Made by a program: the position numbers and the translations under genes. A stretch of 64,000 bases of DNA. Origin: Eupeodes corollae. Lineage: Eukaryota > Arthropoda > Insecta > Diptera > Syrphidae. The notes below the pieces were generated by a model that worked only from the letters and a program-made list of their open reading frames with translations, searched no databases and had not been told where the DNA came from. The stretch is from assembly GCF_945859685.1 (NCBI RefSeq), contig NC_079149.1, positions 120,315,575 through 120,379,574 of the forward strand. The letters are read 5' to 3'. Positions 37,526 through 51,425 of this stretch are shown piece after piece. How positions within the stretch are numbered: position 1 is the stretch's first letter; every line of letters starts with the position of its first letter.

Positions 37526-38499
37526 CATTTGAATGTAGGATTACAGCGTTAACCTAGCTAAAAAAATATATTTGTAAGAAGATGCATGAGAGAACTGGAA
37601 GAATTTTCTAAACTGCAAATTAAGCTCTGCCCCAAAACTAAGTTTTAAAAGTTAATATCTAAATAATTTTCGTGGAATCCAATACCTAAAATCGATCAAA
37701 TATGATCTCGTGCCGCTGGCTGGCATTTCAGCCTTCTTTCCTTGTTCACCAAAAAAGCTGATTCACACTCCTACATCATCACATTATTTATGTCAAATAA
37801 AGTATTTTTTGTTGTTCATTTTCAAACATTTTTTCTTTAATGACTCATGAATTCTTAAATTGTGTTAAATATCTTAATCGAAATTAAAACGATGTTTTTC
37901 TGTTTCAAAAATAAAAAAAAAACACATCAAACAAAATTATCCAGAATATGGAATTCAAAGTATTTTCCAAATCATATAGCATTTCATATAGCCCAAAGCG
38001 TAACATTCAACAGATTTGTCATATAAACTGTGTACCACCCATATAAAGTTTTCAAAAAACATAAAAATAAACACCCAGACCAGACTTTCGATCTTGTCGT
38101 GTGCCTCAACCTCTACAACTTCGGTTCTACAACTTCTGTTTCTGTTTCTCGTTAACAATATTCGAACAGATGCGTTCTACAAAATCGAAAGAACAAAAAT
38201 GATATAAAATTAAAAACCAAAGAAATTATTATTTCTAGACCGAGACATCTTTGTCTGGGCCGAATTAAAATTAAAATCTGGAAAAATTGTTGAATCTTTT
38301 TCTCTCTGGGGCATAAACTACGAGTATCTATACAAACAAAATATGTTGCAACATCACAGCATCTCTTCAACATCAAACAGTAAAATATTTTGACAGCAGG
38401 AGACCTTTTGATTCCTTGGTAGTTTCTCATTTTCCACATTATGCAATTTTCCCAAGAAATACAATTTATTTTGTCCTCAAGCATTAGAGAGATTGGAAG

Positions 38500-38840
38500 T
38501 CGTCATAATAAGTTATTGTGGATGCCCTGCGCCTTCTTCGTCGTCGCCGTTAGCTAAAAGAGGTCGAGGCTGAGAAGAGTAGCTATGATCATCTTCATAT
38601 CATATTATGAGACTTATGGTGGATCATGGTTTTTAGTTTGGACGGTATTTTACAATTTTCATAAAGTGTCATATGGCAGTGGGATATGTATTTTTGCAGA
38701 CGACAAAGTGCCAATTTGTTTCATCCTCGCAACTAAAAGAGAAGGGGTTGTCAGACAGAGGCTAGACTATGGTGCAGTCGGTGTACGACATATTTCCAGA
38801 CGGAAAATATTGTAAGTTCCCTTTGATAGCGGTGAGCTAC
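38500..38840. promoter_or_regulatory. Candidate downstream regulatory island
   Basis: Balanced-composition DNA (GCCTTCTTCGTCGTCGCCG near 38529, GAGAAGGGGTTGTCAGACAG near 38740) in AT-rich surroundings 2.4 kb past the gene. No protein signature. The role is inferred from composition only. Confidence 0.15.
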
Positions 38841-40859
38841 ATTAATATTTCTCATAATTCATCTAAATATAAGTACAAACCTGTTAAAGGTGCCTATGCA
38901 ATGCATGGGACTATAAGGGAACTAAATGCACTGTGTAGAATTACTCTTGCTGATTTTTTTCAGATCTAGGGTTTCTGAATAAAGCACTTATTAGTAACAT
39001 AAACATTTCTTTAAACAGTAAACATTTTTGTTTATTAGTAATACATTTCTTAAAATATGATATCCATTTTTTTCTAGACATTTAAATATTTCAAAGTGTC
39101 ATAGTGTTAAATATAAACGTTTTAACATAAGCACGATGTTAGTTTAAAAAAAATTAAATTAAAAGAAGAATGATGGAGTGTGACACACTATCTTTCAAGT
39201 TTGTAGTACGTGCCTACCGAAACATATGAAGAACAGATTTTTTGAAACACATGAAAGACAGATAATATTCTAAATGAAATAACTAATGCCCGTATTATTA
39301 TTTAGCTACTAAAGTTACTGCATTTATGATGTATTTGAGCTTTGGGAGATAAGACATACATTTTTGAAAAAGAGTTCGAGATAAAAATAACAAAATCTTA
39401 AAGTTAATGAGTATACTGGTAAAAATACGAACTCACTTTAAGATTCACAAGTCATACATTTTCAAAAATTAAGTATATTTTTCAAGAGTTTTCCTTTATT
39501 TAAGTGTTGTCAGAGTTTAATTCATAAATTTAATCAAAACAAATAATTAAAACCAAAATTGAAACAAACAAAAAATTGAACGAAAAATTTTCGATTTAAA
39601 AAAAGTTTTAAAACAATGCAAGAAGTTGGTGAAAATTGTCGTTTCGGAATCATTTTAAAGATTTTACAAAAAATGTTTCAAAACCTTTTTTTTATCTGGA
39701 CACACCTTTACAGTTTTTGATAGTTTATTTCAGAAAAACGGTTTAACGAACTATAAATACTGATGGCTAATGTTTCTGTAAGACCTCTTCACAAAATAAG
39801 GTTATAATTTCAGAAAATTTCCAAAAATATTTAAAAAAACCTATTTTTTTGTTAGCTTTTTTCAAAACAACGTAGAATTGTAAGAAAATATTTCTGCTCA
39901 AAAACTTATAATCCATTTAAAATTTGTAAGTTTTGTCGTTATATGGAGACTAAATACTAAAATCAGTTAAAAACTTGTCAGAATAAAATGTAATAAAGTT
40001 ATTCGAAGCTACTATTTACTAAACTTAAATGTTTTCTCTTAAAATTTATTTTTGAAAATGTTTGACTACTTATATTATTTAGAAACTAAGCTGAACATAT
40101 AAAATATGAAATGATATTTTGAAGTCTTTCTAAACGTAATGGCATTTCACAGAGGTACCAAAATGCTTGAGCTTATGCACCCGTTGCTTTTGTGATTTGA
40201 AAGAGTAATTTGTCGAAAAGACATGAGATAGTAATTTACTTTTATCAAATAATAAGATAAAATTCATAAATGATTGTTTTTAAAATAAGTTCCTGTGTAT
40301 CAATATCGAGTATGATTATTGAAGTAATAACGTTTAGAACATTAAGAAAACTAATCGAAAAACAAACGTTGTACATTCGTTCTCTTGGAATATTGACATA
40401 TTTTGAAGTATTCAACTTATATACTAAAAATTATCTAAAATAAAAATTCGATTTCTTTCATTTGTAAATCAGAAACAACACGTTTAAAGAAATTCGATAT
40501 ATTCCCGATTTAAACCAGTTTAAAATAAAATAATGTCCTTGGAACTCTACTCTTAAATTTTAATTCAAATTATAATTTGTCTAGGTCGATAAAATTTTTC
40601 AGAATTCCAGATGATGCTATTCGTCGAATAGTGTAACATTAGGACTGATACCCATAACATTTAATTGTTTTGAGTTATCTGCATCAAGGATAAATAGCAC
40701 TAAATTTTGTACTAAAAGTATTTCAATATTTTTTTAGAACTATTGAAATGTGCTTGAAGTCCACCCCTTGCTCCACACAAAATTTTGCAAAGCACTTAAA
40801 CACCAATGAAAAACGAAAATAGTTCAGTGTTGCATCTGCCATGTTATTTATGACGTGGG

Positions 40860-42640
40860 AGGCACGATGCCATATATTAAATATATGAAGTTATGTTAGC
40901 GTAAAACCACACACTTTTGTCTAATAATTTTCCACATTAACGTTGCGTGTGTGCTTATGACACTTATGCGTAATTAAATAGCGGCGCTAATTTATCTGTG
41001 ACGCAGACGATTAGATTCGCAGTAATTAAAAATCATCAAATCAATTTAGAAGAAAAAAAACTCAAAACCATCATCGTCGCCAAAAAAGTGAAACCTTTCG
41101 AGACAACAAAATATGTTTTATCAAACGTGCCACATCGACTCGGCCACTCCAACTCCAGAGTCCACAACATGCGATAGCCCACCACAAAAATGTTTGCCCT
41201 TCCTTTGCGGCAAATTCCTATTGATTCATCCATCGACTCCTGCGCTAATTGTTTTATCGAGCTATTTGCTTCTATTAAAAAAATAAAACAAACTAAGAGA
41301 AACAAAAATGAAATCAAGTTTGAAGATTTGCGCTCTTCTTCGTCTTTACCACAACCGCACAATATAAGAACGTATATGTACTCCGCAGTCGTAGTCGTTA
41401 GCCGGCAGCAGTTTCAGCTTTAACTTCGGCTTCACTCTGAGTCTTGTCGGCAAGTTCATCTCTGGGTATATAACGTCATGGCCTTAGGGTGGTAGAGTTG
41501 CAGTGGCGGTGGTGGTGTCCAAGTCCAGGTCCAGGCCAACGAATATGTGCCCAGACCTCTGCTCCTCACATGCTCCGTGTGTCGGATTGGTGAATATTTT
41601 GTTGTTGCTGTTTTAAGTCATGTGTGTTGTATAAATGTAACTTCGGCAGCGGCAGCAGCAGCAATATCTACTAAAAAGTAGAGGAGTCGATCTTTTTGCA
41701 TGTAAATGTAGTCCGACCTTGCTGGCGCGACCCACCTGCGTTTTGCATTTTCATAGATCCCATGCGCACTCCACATAGATAGGTAGGTCTATCCAACAGT
41801 TTCCTCCTCCTACTTTAAAGTGTATAGCGAGACAGAGACTTGAGCTAGAGTTGGCATTTTTCGTTCGTCTGAAACACTCTCTGTTCGACTAGGATGCTGT
41901 CGTTGGCGGCGGCGTCGTCGTCGTCGTAGTCATTGGCTTTGGCATGCTGCCGTGTCTATATAGGAGCCTTCTTGGCATGCTGCTTCTGCTGCTGTTACTG
42001 CTGCTAGTGATGGTGCTGTTGGCAATGGACAAGGGCACACACATCGGATAAGAGAAGCTCGCGATCTGTGGGAGCAATAGTCAATTTGCAGAGGCTGAAT
42101 ACTGTTTATTATGGTTCCCGATAGCGTCTTACAAATTTTTCCCATGTCTTAATTCATAAAGGAAGCTTTGGCCGTTCGTAGTTCTATACAGTCTTGGAAA
42201 GACTCTGCTTCTCTATCTCGCTTTAACTTAATATACAGCTTGTGTTCTTTTTCTTTCTTCTTTTTTTTTTTGGACTGTGTGATCAATCTATGCGAAGTTG
42301 TGGCACTCAGAAATGTTAAAGGAACCCACCGACCGACCGAACGTACGTATTTTGGCATTGGACTTTGCCAATAGCTCGCTAAAGGTGGTGACTTTAAGGC
42401 TTTTATACAAATATTGAAGATGGAAGATATCCATCCGATCCGACTTGGTTTATAAGACTTCATAGACTTTGTAAACGCAATTTTGGCATTTAGGCTGTTT
42501 TTTTCGTTGTTGATGTTTGGAACTCTAATGCAATGCAATTTGTGGAAGACTAGAATTTTGAACCTGCAAGTGACGGAGGACGGTGATGGCGGTGATCGTC
42601 AGTGGGATGCACATTTGGCCTTGATGAAGATGCTAATTAG
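40860..42640. promoter_or_regulatory. Candidate downstream enhancer cluster
   Basis: At 40960-41045 homeodomain-type cores crowd together: GTAATTAAAT, GCTAATTTAT, GATTAG, AGTAATTAAA and AATCATCAAATCAA. A GGCGCT word (Brinker-like) lies within them. From 41060 to 42620 composition is balanced, with GTC/GCT/CAG trinucleotide runs (41645-41665, 41900-42010). The long open frames on the minus strand (41889-42145, 42149-42538) reflect these simple runs and carry no domain. I read this as likely regulatory DNA, not a gene. Confidence 0.3.
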
Positions 42641-43880
42641 TTTAAATTTATACAAAACTTAACATTGAGAAGGTCATAAAAAGTCTCTAAAAATTACAAA
42701 TGGAATAAATGTACAAATTGAAGTTTCCGCCATTTATGTACTTACATATGTATTTGTTAACAATCCTTACAGACATTTCGGAGTTTTTGATTTTTGATCA
42801 CAAAATTGTTTATTTATTTTGTCTCAAAAAACGCCTGAAGTGAATAATCCTAAAACCAAATTTTAATTCAATAGACTTAATAATTTAGGCTTTAGGGGCG
42901 AAGACAGACAAATTGACGGAACAAATCGTAATGTTGATTAAAATCTCATTTTTTTTAAAGTTAAGAGTTGTCAGCACTTTAAGAAAGGAAGAAAAAGACT
43001 GATTTGCGATTATGCTTGTTTTATTTTCCTAACAGTTCAGTGTGTTTTGGAAACAGAGCATTTACAATAAAACCTGCTTGCAGAACTCCGAAAAATCTAT
43101 CTTAAGAGCAAAAAGAAAAAAGGATTAAACGCAGCAACAAATTTATTCTACGTTTTCAATTTCTCTTTGTTTTTCATAGTCATCAAAATTTAAAATGAAA
43201 CCAAGCGGGTTTCTAAATTAAACAAAAACTTTGACGTTTCGCTCTACCTTTCAACGGGGATTTACTGTGCTGCTAATGAATAATTTTTACTAAGTTAAAT
43301 AATGTTTCAAAACTTTTGGTAGTTAACAAATTTCTTTTCAGAAGAAAATTATTGCGTTTCGCTTTAACTTTAAAATATCAACAACTTCTCGATTATTTTA
43401 TTGTTAGGCTTGCCAACAGTTCCGCAAAAAGGGCAATTATGGCAATTTAAAATCTTCTATTAGTTTTAGGACATTTTTGTTACTGCTCAGTTTTGAATAG
43501 TAAGAATTTGAAAAAAAAAAAAAATTATTCCCCCTCCCCCTCCTAATACCTGAATGCCAATGACCAATAATATTTTCGAAGAATAGAAATGAAAAATGTT
43601 TTAAGGAATATTATTTATTTTTCTGTCATTTGCGTATAGTTTTGTCCTTTTTTTAATATTCCTCAGCACAACTTGACCGTATTCTTCCGGTCTAATTACC
43701 ATGTATTACATCAAAATTTTGACGCAGACAAATATTTAATTTAATTTTTTCCCCCAAAAAGCTGAATTAATTATTCTGTAAAGGTTGTCCTCCGCCTGTG
43801 CAAGCAAACTTATTAATTCGATCATTAAGATCACTTTCACATTGCGTTCAAAAATCGCATAAATAAAAGTCCCGAAAATT
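42641..43880. other. AT-rich DNA with one dispersed repeat block, no gene
   Basis: The block at about 42870-42965 matches 51330-51425 (TTTAGGC, GTAGGGGCGA, AGACAAA, CGTAAT, GATTAAAATCTC). The rest is AT-rich with no recognised feature. Confidence 0.55.
42875..42965 (+). repeat. Dispersed repeat block, copy 1 of 2
   Basis: Shares with 51335-51425 the ordered words TTTAGGCT, AGGGGCGA, AGACAAA, GACGGA/GACGA, CGTAAT and GTTTGATTAAAATCTC or TTGATTAAAATCTC. About 90 bp in direct orientation. Probably a fragment of a multi-copy element. No ends are visible. Confidence 0.6.
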
Positions 43881-45480
43881 TAATTTATGCATTTTACCGG
43901 CCAACTGAATGGTCGCGACGCGACGGACGCAACGGAAGTGACGAACGAACCGGACAGTCATGCCCCAATCCGCTAGTGATGGTTAAAAATGTCACGTCAT
44001 GCCTTGGCGACAATTAACTTATAAGAAAGATGATGCAGATGTAGAAAGTTGAGTGAAGCACTATTTTATTATATTTATTTTGAATTGGCTTAAGTCCAAA
44101 TGATGCCGAGCATCTTCTTTATAGTCAAGTGAAGTAAAGCATCAGTGAGAAATATTATCCTTCGTTTGATCATCGTTGTCGTCGCTTTTCTTCATCGTCA
44201 ACGAGTCTGGGAGTCTGCAGTGCTGCGATGTAGTTGAAAAGCAACCTTCAAAGTGTCAATTTGGTGTACCACCACGGTTGGTGAGTTGACACTCCATGAA
44301 CAATATTTTCCTCACCTAGAGTTATTGGTCGGGTATTATAAGCTTGTTAGCTGAGACCTATGCTGATGCGGCGGTGGTGATGTCTTCCGATGGGATGAAG
44401 ATTCTCCCTTTGGATATTGAAAGTCCCGGCAGTGCAGCGGGGTTCTATCTTACCTGCCAATTCGGCACACAAATACACATATCAGCTATTCGGGATCACG
44501 AGTGGCGGTCTACATCAGACGGCCGCATTGCACTGCAAGGAGATAGCAGATTAAACGACCGACTAGGACACTCTTAACTCCTTGATGCTATATACAACGA
44601 TGATCCGACGAAGATGATGATGATGATGATGATCTCCACTTAGAGATTGGGCTATTGGAGTAAATGTCGTGACACAAGTGCAACGCTTTTCCGTTCTATT
44701 ATATTGGGGGAATAGATTGGAGGCACTTCTCAAGAGCTATAGGCTCTACGGGCATATACTTATATACCTTGCCTACCTTTATAGATTTTCTCAAAAGACG
44801 TGATTGTCGTATCGTGGTTATAAGTCGGTGATTCGGGCCGGAGCGGCGGCTCTGCACTATTGCCTATAGTATATTCAACGACGACGTTTTGTCGTTTATA
44901 TATTTGCGTTGTTGTTCTCCGTTGCTTTTCTGCACTACGCTAGTTTGGTCGTTGGGCTGTTCGCTTAAGCTAATCATCGTGAACACCTTTCGTGAAGCGT
45001 GCGATGAAAATTACTCAGAAAAAGTGAGAAAACAAGAACGTTTTTAACAAATCGCAAATTTTTCATTCTCTTCAGATCTCCTTCTAAGATGACAGATGAG
45101 CCGAAAGTGTTTTGCCATCGTCATCATCATCTAGTTTTGTTGTTGTTGTTGTTGCTATTGTTGTTGTTCTTAACTTAGTTGAAGTCAGTCTAAAGGATAA
45201 ATTCTAGAATTTGAATTTGGAGCAATGTTACATGTCAAGTGATGAAGATCGTGAGGATTCTGACGAGGTGAATAGAATTGGAGCACCACAACTTGAGATG
45301 ATGTTTGATTCTAAGATATACTTATAGGTATGGCGCGACAGTGAGCGGCTAAATGTTTGTTGCAATAATGTTGCAAAATACATTGGCCAATTGTTAAGTT
45401 GTTGTATAAGATTTTCGTTGCAGAATAGAATCGGGATAAATAGTTGTTTAACGTGTGACTTTGTTATCACGGTTTAAAAA
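43880..45480. promoter_or_regulatory. Balanced-composition island, candidate regulatory DNA
   Basis: Contains CG-rich runs at 43905-43960, GATGAT and GTT trinucleotide runs near 44610 and 45135, and mixed unique sequence between. The open frame at 44344-44577 lacks an ATG start and any recognisable domain. No splice-linked exon of the spalt gene was seen. A regulatory role is inferred from composition and from the known spread of sal enhancers. Confidence 0.2.
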
Positions 45481-45834
45481 TGGGGTTTTTTGAACAGTAT
45501 TTTGTGTCGATGGGTTATACCGCATATGTTAACCTTAGACGATCAAATTGGTGTTAACTGAAAAATTAATTACCTTCAGAATTAATCATGGTTCAACACA
45601 ATAAACACAAAGCTGAAACTGGAACAGCAGCCGTAATTGCTGTCAAAATAATTCGTTTGGATGAACACAGCCTTAGAGGGACAAGTTGGAAAATCTCTTA
45701 ACAAACATTTCAAATGATATTTATTTGTTTAGTTTTAGAAAATGTAGAATATTTGTATAGTATATCTTGTACAAAGTTTTTTTCACTTAGTCATGTCCGT
45801 CAGCTGTCAAATTGACACTATTTTAGGGTTTCCA

Positions 45835-46055
45835 GGAGTTAGCGTTTTATTTTTACACTTCAGAAAGTAGTTAGCTTATAGTAAGCTTCAAACTAAGATC
45901 AGAGACTCATCATAAGTGGATGTGTTAGTTGTTAATAAGAAAATAATACAATTAAAGCCTAACACACGCACAAAATACAAAACATAATCAACATTTGAAA
46001 TTAATTACATATAACAGAACAAAAACAACCAGGAAAAAAGCTTTGCAATGGGCCT
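45835..46055 (-). repeat. Dispersed repeat, copy 2 (likely LINE 3' end)
   Basis: The reverse complement of 45865-45990 matches the copy at 5589-5735 over about 130 bp. It abuts the 3' side of the minus-strand LINE fragment at 46060-47030. That fits a LINE whose 3' UTR survives next to a truncated ORF2, with the central reverse transcriptase deleted. Confidence 0.55.
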
Positions 46056-46059
46056 TTAG

Positions 46060-47030
46060 TTTGTAATATCCGCCTTGTAACCTTTCTTGAAAATTGGTGT
46101 TAGAAATGACTTCTTCCATATACTGGTAAATTTGCCTGTTTTAAGAGAAAGTTTGAATAAGAACGTAAGGTTCAACTAAAACATTACTACAATTTTTAAT
46201 ACTATCAGGGGAATAACATCAGGATCGGCTAAGCAGTCATCATTCAGAACGGATAAGAGATCAAGGACCGTACTCTGTAGCACAGGAATGTGACTACAGC
46301 TAGTTTGCGAAAAGGAGTGAAGATCATGAAAATATACTTCATCAACTTCTTGTCAAGAAAAATGTCGAAAGGGGGTGATATTTATCAATAATAGTAATTC
46401 CTTATCTAGATTCTAGAACAAGAGTACTAATAGCGTCAGAAGAAAATACTTTCTTGAGAATTCGATTTTGTGTGTTTTTGATACATCTTTTTTGCTGTAA
46501 GTCAGTAAGAAGGATTTTATAGAAAAAAGGAAGTTCCAATTGTGAAGAAGTAAGAGAGGCTTCAAGGCAGGATTTGTCTTTAGATGGAATCCAGTCAGTG
46601 TGTGGTAAATTAAAGTTACCTAAAAGTAAAATATTATTGTCAGAGCAGGACAAATTGATAAGAAAGTGTAATGCTAAGGAGAGTTAGCTCTAAACAGACT
46701 CCAATTTTTTTTTGAGGAATATAAACGTTTAAAATGAAAATGGTGTAAGTCTGTACCATTATCCTAACATAGGCCAGTTTAACTGATAGTTCAAAGGGAA
46801 AAGATACAAAATAAAAGAAATGTGTATTTTTTACCGGTAAAAGAACACCTCAACCTAAATCCTCTGCATTACCAATATGTGACGATCGTTTCTGTAAACT
46901 TCGAACTCTTGACTGCAAAGTTCAATGTCGGAAAAGCTTAAATTAAACCAAGTTTCTATTAAAACGAATACGTCATGTGGCAATGATTGGGAGTTAAGAA
47001 AAATGTCAGCAGTCTTAGAGTTAGTAGAAC
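46060..47030 (-). mobile_element. Jockey-like LINE fragment: endonuclease and start of reverse transcriptase
   Basis: Minus-strand translation shows degenerate but ordered endonuclease motifs: KTADIFLNSQSLPHDVFVLI and ETWFN, then VYRNDRH, LNVYIPQ, and LLLGNFNLPHTDW (the GDFN motif with D changed to N). In other frames it continues to FLFKLSLKTGKF and SIWKKSFLTPIFKKG, the start of the reverse transcriptase finger domain. The ORF then ends. Several stops and frameshifts and the missing catalytic reverse transcriptase block show an inactive copy. Confidence 0.85.
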
Positions 47031-50000
47031 TTTAGAGAGAGTAGTATAAACAAAAAATAATAATTGATTTTCGGAAAATACTTAAGCATGCATCAACCCA
47101 TAGCAATTTGATCCCTTATTTGTTATTCACTATTTTATTAGAAACGGTTGCAATGATTCAATTAGTATAAATATCGATTTTAATTAAATTAATCTACTTC
47201 CACGCCCACTTTTTAAGACTTTTCTAGATTTGTGTATTAACTTAGATAAGCTACCAAACATTCGTTTTTAAGAAAATGTATTTGTTTCAACTTATAATCT
47301 TACTATAACAGGTTCTCCAATATAAATGTGTGCAAGCTGTGACAATCGATAGCAGCAGCTGTCAAGTTGCAATCAATGGGTGCCCTGGTTTAGTTTGGTT
47401 CAGCATGCCGTCGCGTCTTGCCCTTCCTATTGGCTTTTCGATCTTTTATAAATTACACCTAACACAAAATTCTGATAATTTAATATTTTATTAGCCGAAC
47501 TCATTTTAAAATTATTATAACATTTTGAAACTAAACATTCCATTAAAAAAAGGAACGTTAGGTACTTGTCATATTTTTTTAGATATCAAAAATTTCTCTT
47601 TTTCTATTTTTAATCATAAAGTACAATTATCACGAAAAACACGCTTTATTTTTGGACGAAGGAAAAAAAATGAAAAACCTATAAAATATTGTTTTATAGA
47701 GATCAGTAATGTTTTTCTCTGGAATTCAATATTTGCATGAAAACTTTTCGACTAGATAAACAAGCACTGATGTGTAGCATCCCTATATGCACTAGTCAAA
47801 TAGGTAGTAGATGCGGTATAGTTGCATCACACTATAGTATATTCGCTAGGTCAACAAAGATGGAAACATTGAATTTATTTTCCCAACAACCAAAGCTCGT
47901 AAATTTTCTAGCTCAACACAAAACAAAAATGAAATAAAAAATAAAAAAAATATCTATCTAAAGCCTTTAAACCGGTCTCTAAGCCCTTTGCAAAATCCCG
48001 CCAAAAACAAAGCAAAAATAAAATCCTAAATGCACTCAATTCCATCGGGATAACATAAGTTACACTCAGCATCAACATTTATATAGTATAGAAGCGAGAG
48101 TTTAGAGATGTATAGGAATAGAAAACAGATTGCAGTGTATACCTAGCTAAACGCATAAGGAACACGTCCAGCATATAACTATGAGGCAACATAACACCAC
48201 CGCCCTTCCAACTTTATACACACGAGTAATATGTACCAGAATATTCCTCTGGGATTGGGATCTAAGTTGGGCAGCACTGTAACAATAATACAAAACATTA
48301 CACAACCAAAAAGGTACACTTCGACCAAAAAACTACAACAACAACAAAAAAAAATGGAAAAAATATGCGCGCTACTGTTTGGACATTTCTGATGCCACCA
48401 TCACCAATGCCGAGCTTCGACCATCGCAGATATAGTGAAATGCACTCCTACATTGTTTATGCCTGAATATTGCTGTAATATCTAAATGTCCTTCTTGCCA
48501 GACTTCGCATATAGGCTAGGTACCCCAGTTATAGTTGCAGTCTCACATATCCTGATCGGCTGCAGCTAGACTCGTATACACTCCTCGCCCAATCCAATTG
48601 TGTTCCATCCAATTCTTCTACGAGCATAGGCAAAACACAAAAAGCGCGTGTACCATTTTGCAATGTTTATTGCGGCGGTTGTGGAAATTAAGAGGCCATG
48701 TCATCTCCAGCTCTGGAACTGGTATTGGTACTGGTATTGGCACTAAAACTGGCTGATATGGAGGAAGAAGAGTCCCACAATCCCATAGTTCGTTGTTTTG
48801 TTTGTATATGAAGCTGTTGTATGAAAGCCCCAGCGATGAATCCAACATTTGGCCAGAATGCGCATCATATAGACAGAGACACGCACTGTTTCGCAATTGT
48901 ACTCATAGACAACTCAGCCAAACGCTTCTGTAGCCGATCCGGCAGAATAGAGACTCTCTCTCTTTTCTAATTCTGTTTCTATTTCCAAAACAAGTAGTTT
49001 TCAAAGTTGGTTGAAATTTCCAAACCTAATCGATGGACGGGAATTGTTTTTTGCATTTTGCTGCAAATCCCTCTTTGATCTAACCGGCCTATAGTTTAGT
49101 TCTTATATTCCTAACCTCCTGCTCCTGCTTCAGCTTCTGCTTTTGTTGGAACTACTAAAGCGCCTCGTCGTCGTTTTTGTCGTCATCATGTATGCGCACA
49201 TTATTTCCTATTCCTATGAATTTAGGAAGCAAAAGCAAGAGTTTCTGTTTCTACTTTCTGCATATGGATATCGTGACATTCATTTGGAGAGACAAACAAT
49301 AGGGCACGATGTTGTTGTGCCGAAATTGTGGCATTTATGGAACACACGCACAATGTCCCTTTCCAATATAAAACGAATCTATAACCAAACCGAACTCCAA
49401 AACCAAACCGAACCGAACTGAATCGAACAACATGTCCGCTTTCCGCCTGCCGTTGGTATAGGAAACGGTTATATACAAAAGGGATTCGTTTTGTTTAGGT
49501 ACGAGTATCAAAATGAGGCAAATTTATTTCACGCCGATACTAAATCATACAACGGGGACTAGAACTATACTTTCCTTTACTACTCCTGTACAATGTCCAT
49601 GTCGGTCGTTTTAGATTTTAGAATAGCGTACGACGAGGACGACGATGGAACTATTGCAATAGCTGTACCGCAAAAGCACAGGAAAATAATGATTTGGATT
49701 GGACTTTTAAATAGATATTCATTTGTTAATCTGTAGTCAAAGTCGTATACTACCATGTTCCCCAGGAAAAGAGCATTGTTTTTGTAGAAAATACATACGT
49801 TTTAATTTGTTAAGCAGAAGTACCTAAATTATATACATAGCTGAAAAATTAGGAATTTTCAGAATTTAAATGGTGTTGCAATAAGCACCCACAAATCTCT
49901 TTCAAAAAAAATTAGTATAAAACATCAACATTCAAGAGATATAAACAGGGTCTTTCGTTCAGCACTTTACATTTTTGTTTAAATATATTTTTAATCATTT

Positions 50001-50382
50001 TTGTTGTTCATTTACAACTTGAAATATGGTAAATAAATAAACGTTTGAAAACTGTTAAATACAAAAACTTGTTAATATGTTTTTTTTAAGAAAACATTTT
50101 GGCCGCTTTCAGATCTAATGTAGATAGATCCCATCAAATTTGAAGTCATTTTAATAAAAATGAGTGTTCCTTAACGCAAACGTTGCACGAATTTTACGGT
50201 AGACGTGGTGGTCCTTCACAATCGAATCTTCAACATTTGGGGGCCAAATTTCAGACGACCGGTTCACTAAACAATCAGCCATCACCCGTAAGTTCAAGGA
50301 ACGCAAGATCATTCCAGAACGCTGAGACCCACACAGCAAACGCCATGACATCTACATACAACAACTACTGGCCCTTATTTAA

Positions 50383-50400
50383 GAACCCTATATAGGGTTC
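50383..50400. repeat. 18-bp perfect palindrome
   Basis: GAACCCTATATAGGGTTC reads identically on both strands. No flanking terminal repeats were found to make it an element end. It may be a protein-binding dyad or chance. Confidence 0.6.
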
Positions 50401-51334
50401 AGTTTTTTGGGGGAACATTTTTAATGTTAAATGACTTAAATAAGGTTTGTTCAACATCTAAATTTTTTAAATTGCAAACATTTCTTTTTTGTATTTCAAA
50501 TAAATATAAGGTAGTTTTTCAAAACATACTGAATAAATGACAGATAATTTGACAGATGAATGTACAACAATGTGGCTGTCATGAACTATCAATGTTTGAA
50601 AGTTACTTTGTTAATACTTATAATTTAAGACATTTTAACAGATTTATAAAATTAGGCAGATTCAGGCGACATAAAGGTCTTGAAAGTAAGGCAGGTTTTT
50701 AATATCTAATTGGCAAACTGCAAACGATGAACTAAAAAAAGAGGTTAGAGAAGTAAGGTTTTGAGTTTGAAATGTATGACACTTTAAAAACTAACTAGTT
50801 GCTTGGTTGTCTCATTCATGTATCAAAACATATTTTTTAACCCGACCTTTTCAAATATAATTAGGTAAAAATAGGCCCTTGAAGTTGGGTTGGTGGCTTC
50901 ATTTATAGGTCAAATTTGGAGAGGGGGTTCAAGTTCAATAGTATCCAAATTAGTCTAAATTATATATTTGGATTGAAATTTATTTTTCTAATCTAATTTG
51001 TTTGAATGAAATACGCGGTCTCTAGATTTTTTGATATTGCACAATATTTGTTCATTTAATTTTGAAATTTGAAGAGTTCAGACCTCCGTTAGTGAAACTG
51101 AGGTTGAGGTTGCTTGCTACTCTGCGGGCTTTGTGAAATATAAAGACCAAATACTTCTTTTTTTTATATTTAAAGAATCCAAATTAAGAATAAAAATGAT
51201 AGTGCAAATTAAAAAAAACTCTATCGGTTTTTTTTCGAGAAGATTCGAGTTTTATATTATTGACCAAATAAACTATGTATGTGGAAAATGTCCAAAAGCG
51301 AATCGGCTCAAAACCTTAATTTCTAAATTTGAAT

Positions 51335-51425
51335 TTAATCAGCCGAATGGTTTAGGCTGTAGGGGCGAGGGCAGAAAGACAAACGGACGATCTCGTAATA
51401 TGATGTTTGATTAAAATCTCGAGTT
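51335..51425 (+). repeat. Dispersed repeat block, copy 2 of 2
   Basis: Direct-orientation match to 42875-42965. Here the words run AATGGTTTAGGCTGTAGGGG, CGAGGGCAGAAAGACAAACG, GACGATCTCGTAAT and GATTAAAATCTCGAG. Probably part of a multi-copy element. Confidence 0.6.

Larger units (their letters stand above)
36231..40850. other. Downstream AT-rich DNA, no gene
   Basis: No conserved protein is seen. It includes a region of iterated degenerate words (36600-37525) and a balanced island at 38500-38840. The remainder, including 38970-40740, is AT-rich and unremarkable. Short open frames here are low-complexity or shadows without domains. Confidence 0.6.

Noticed and set aside
41889..42538. Minus-strand coding gene
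   Set aside because: The overlapping frames derive from GCT/GTC trinucleotide runs; no domain, no consistent splice sites.
44344..44577. 77-aa frame as a small gene
   Set aside because: Starts at TTG, not ATG, has no recognisable domain and no exon partners.
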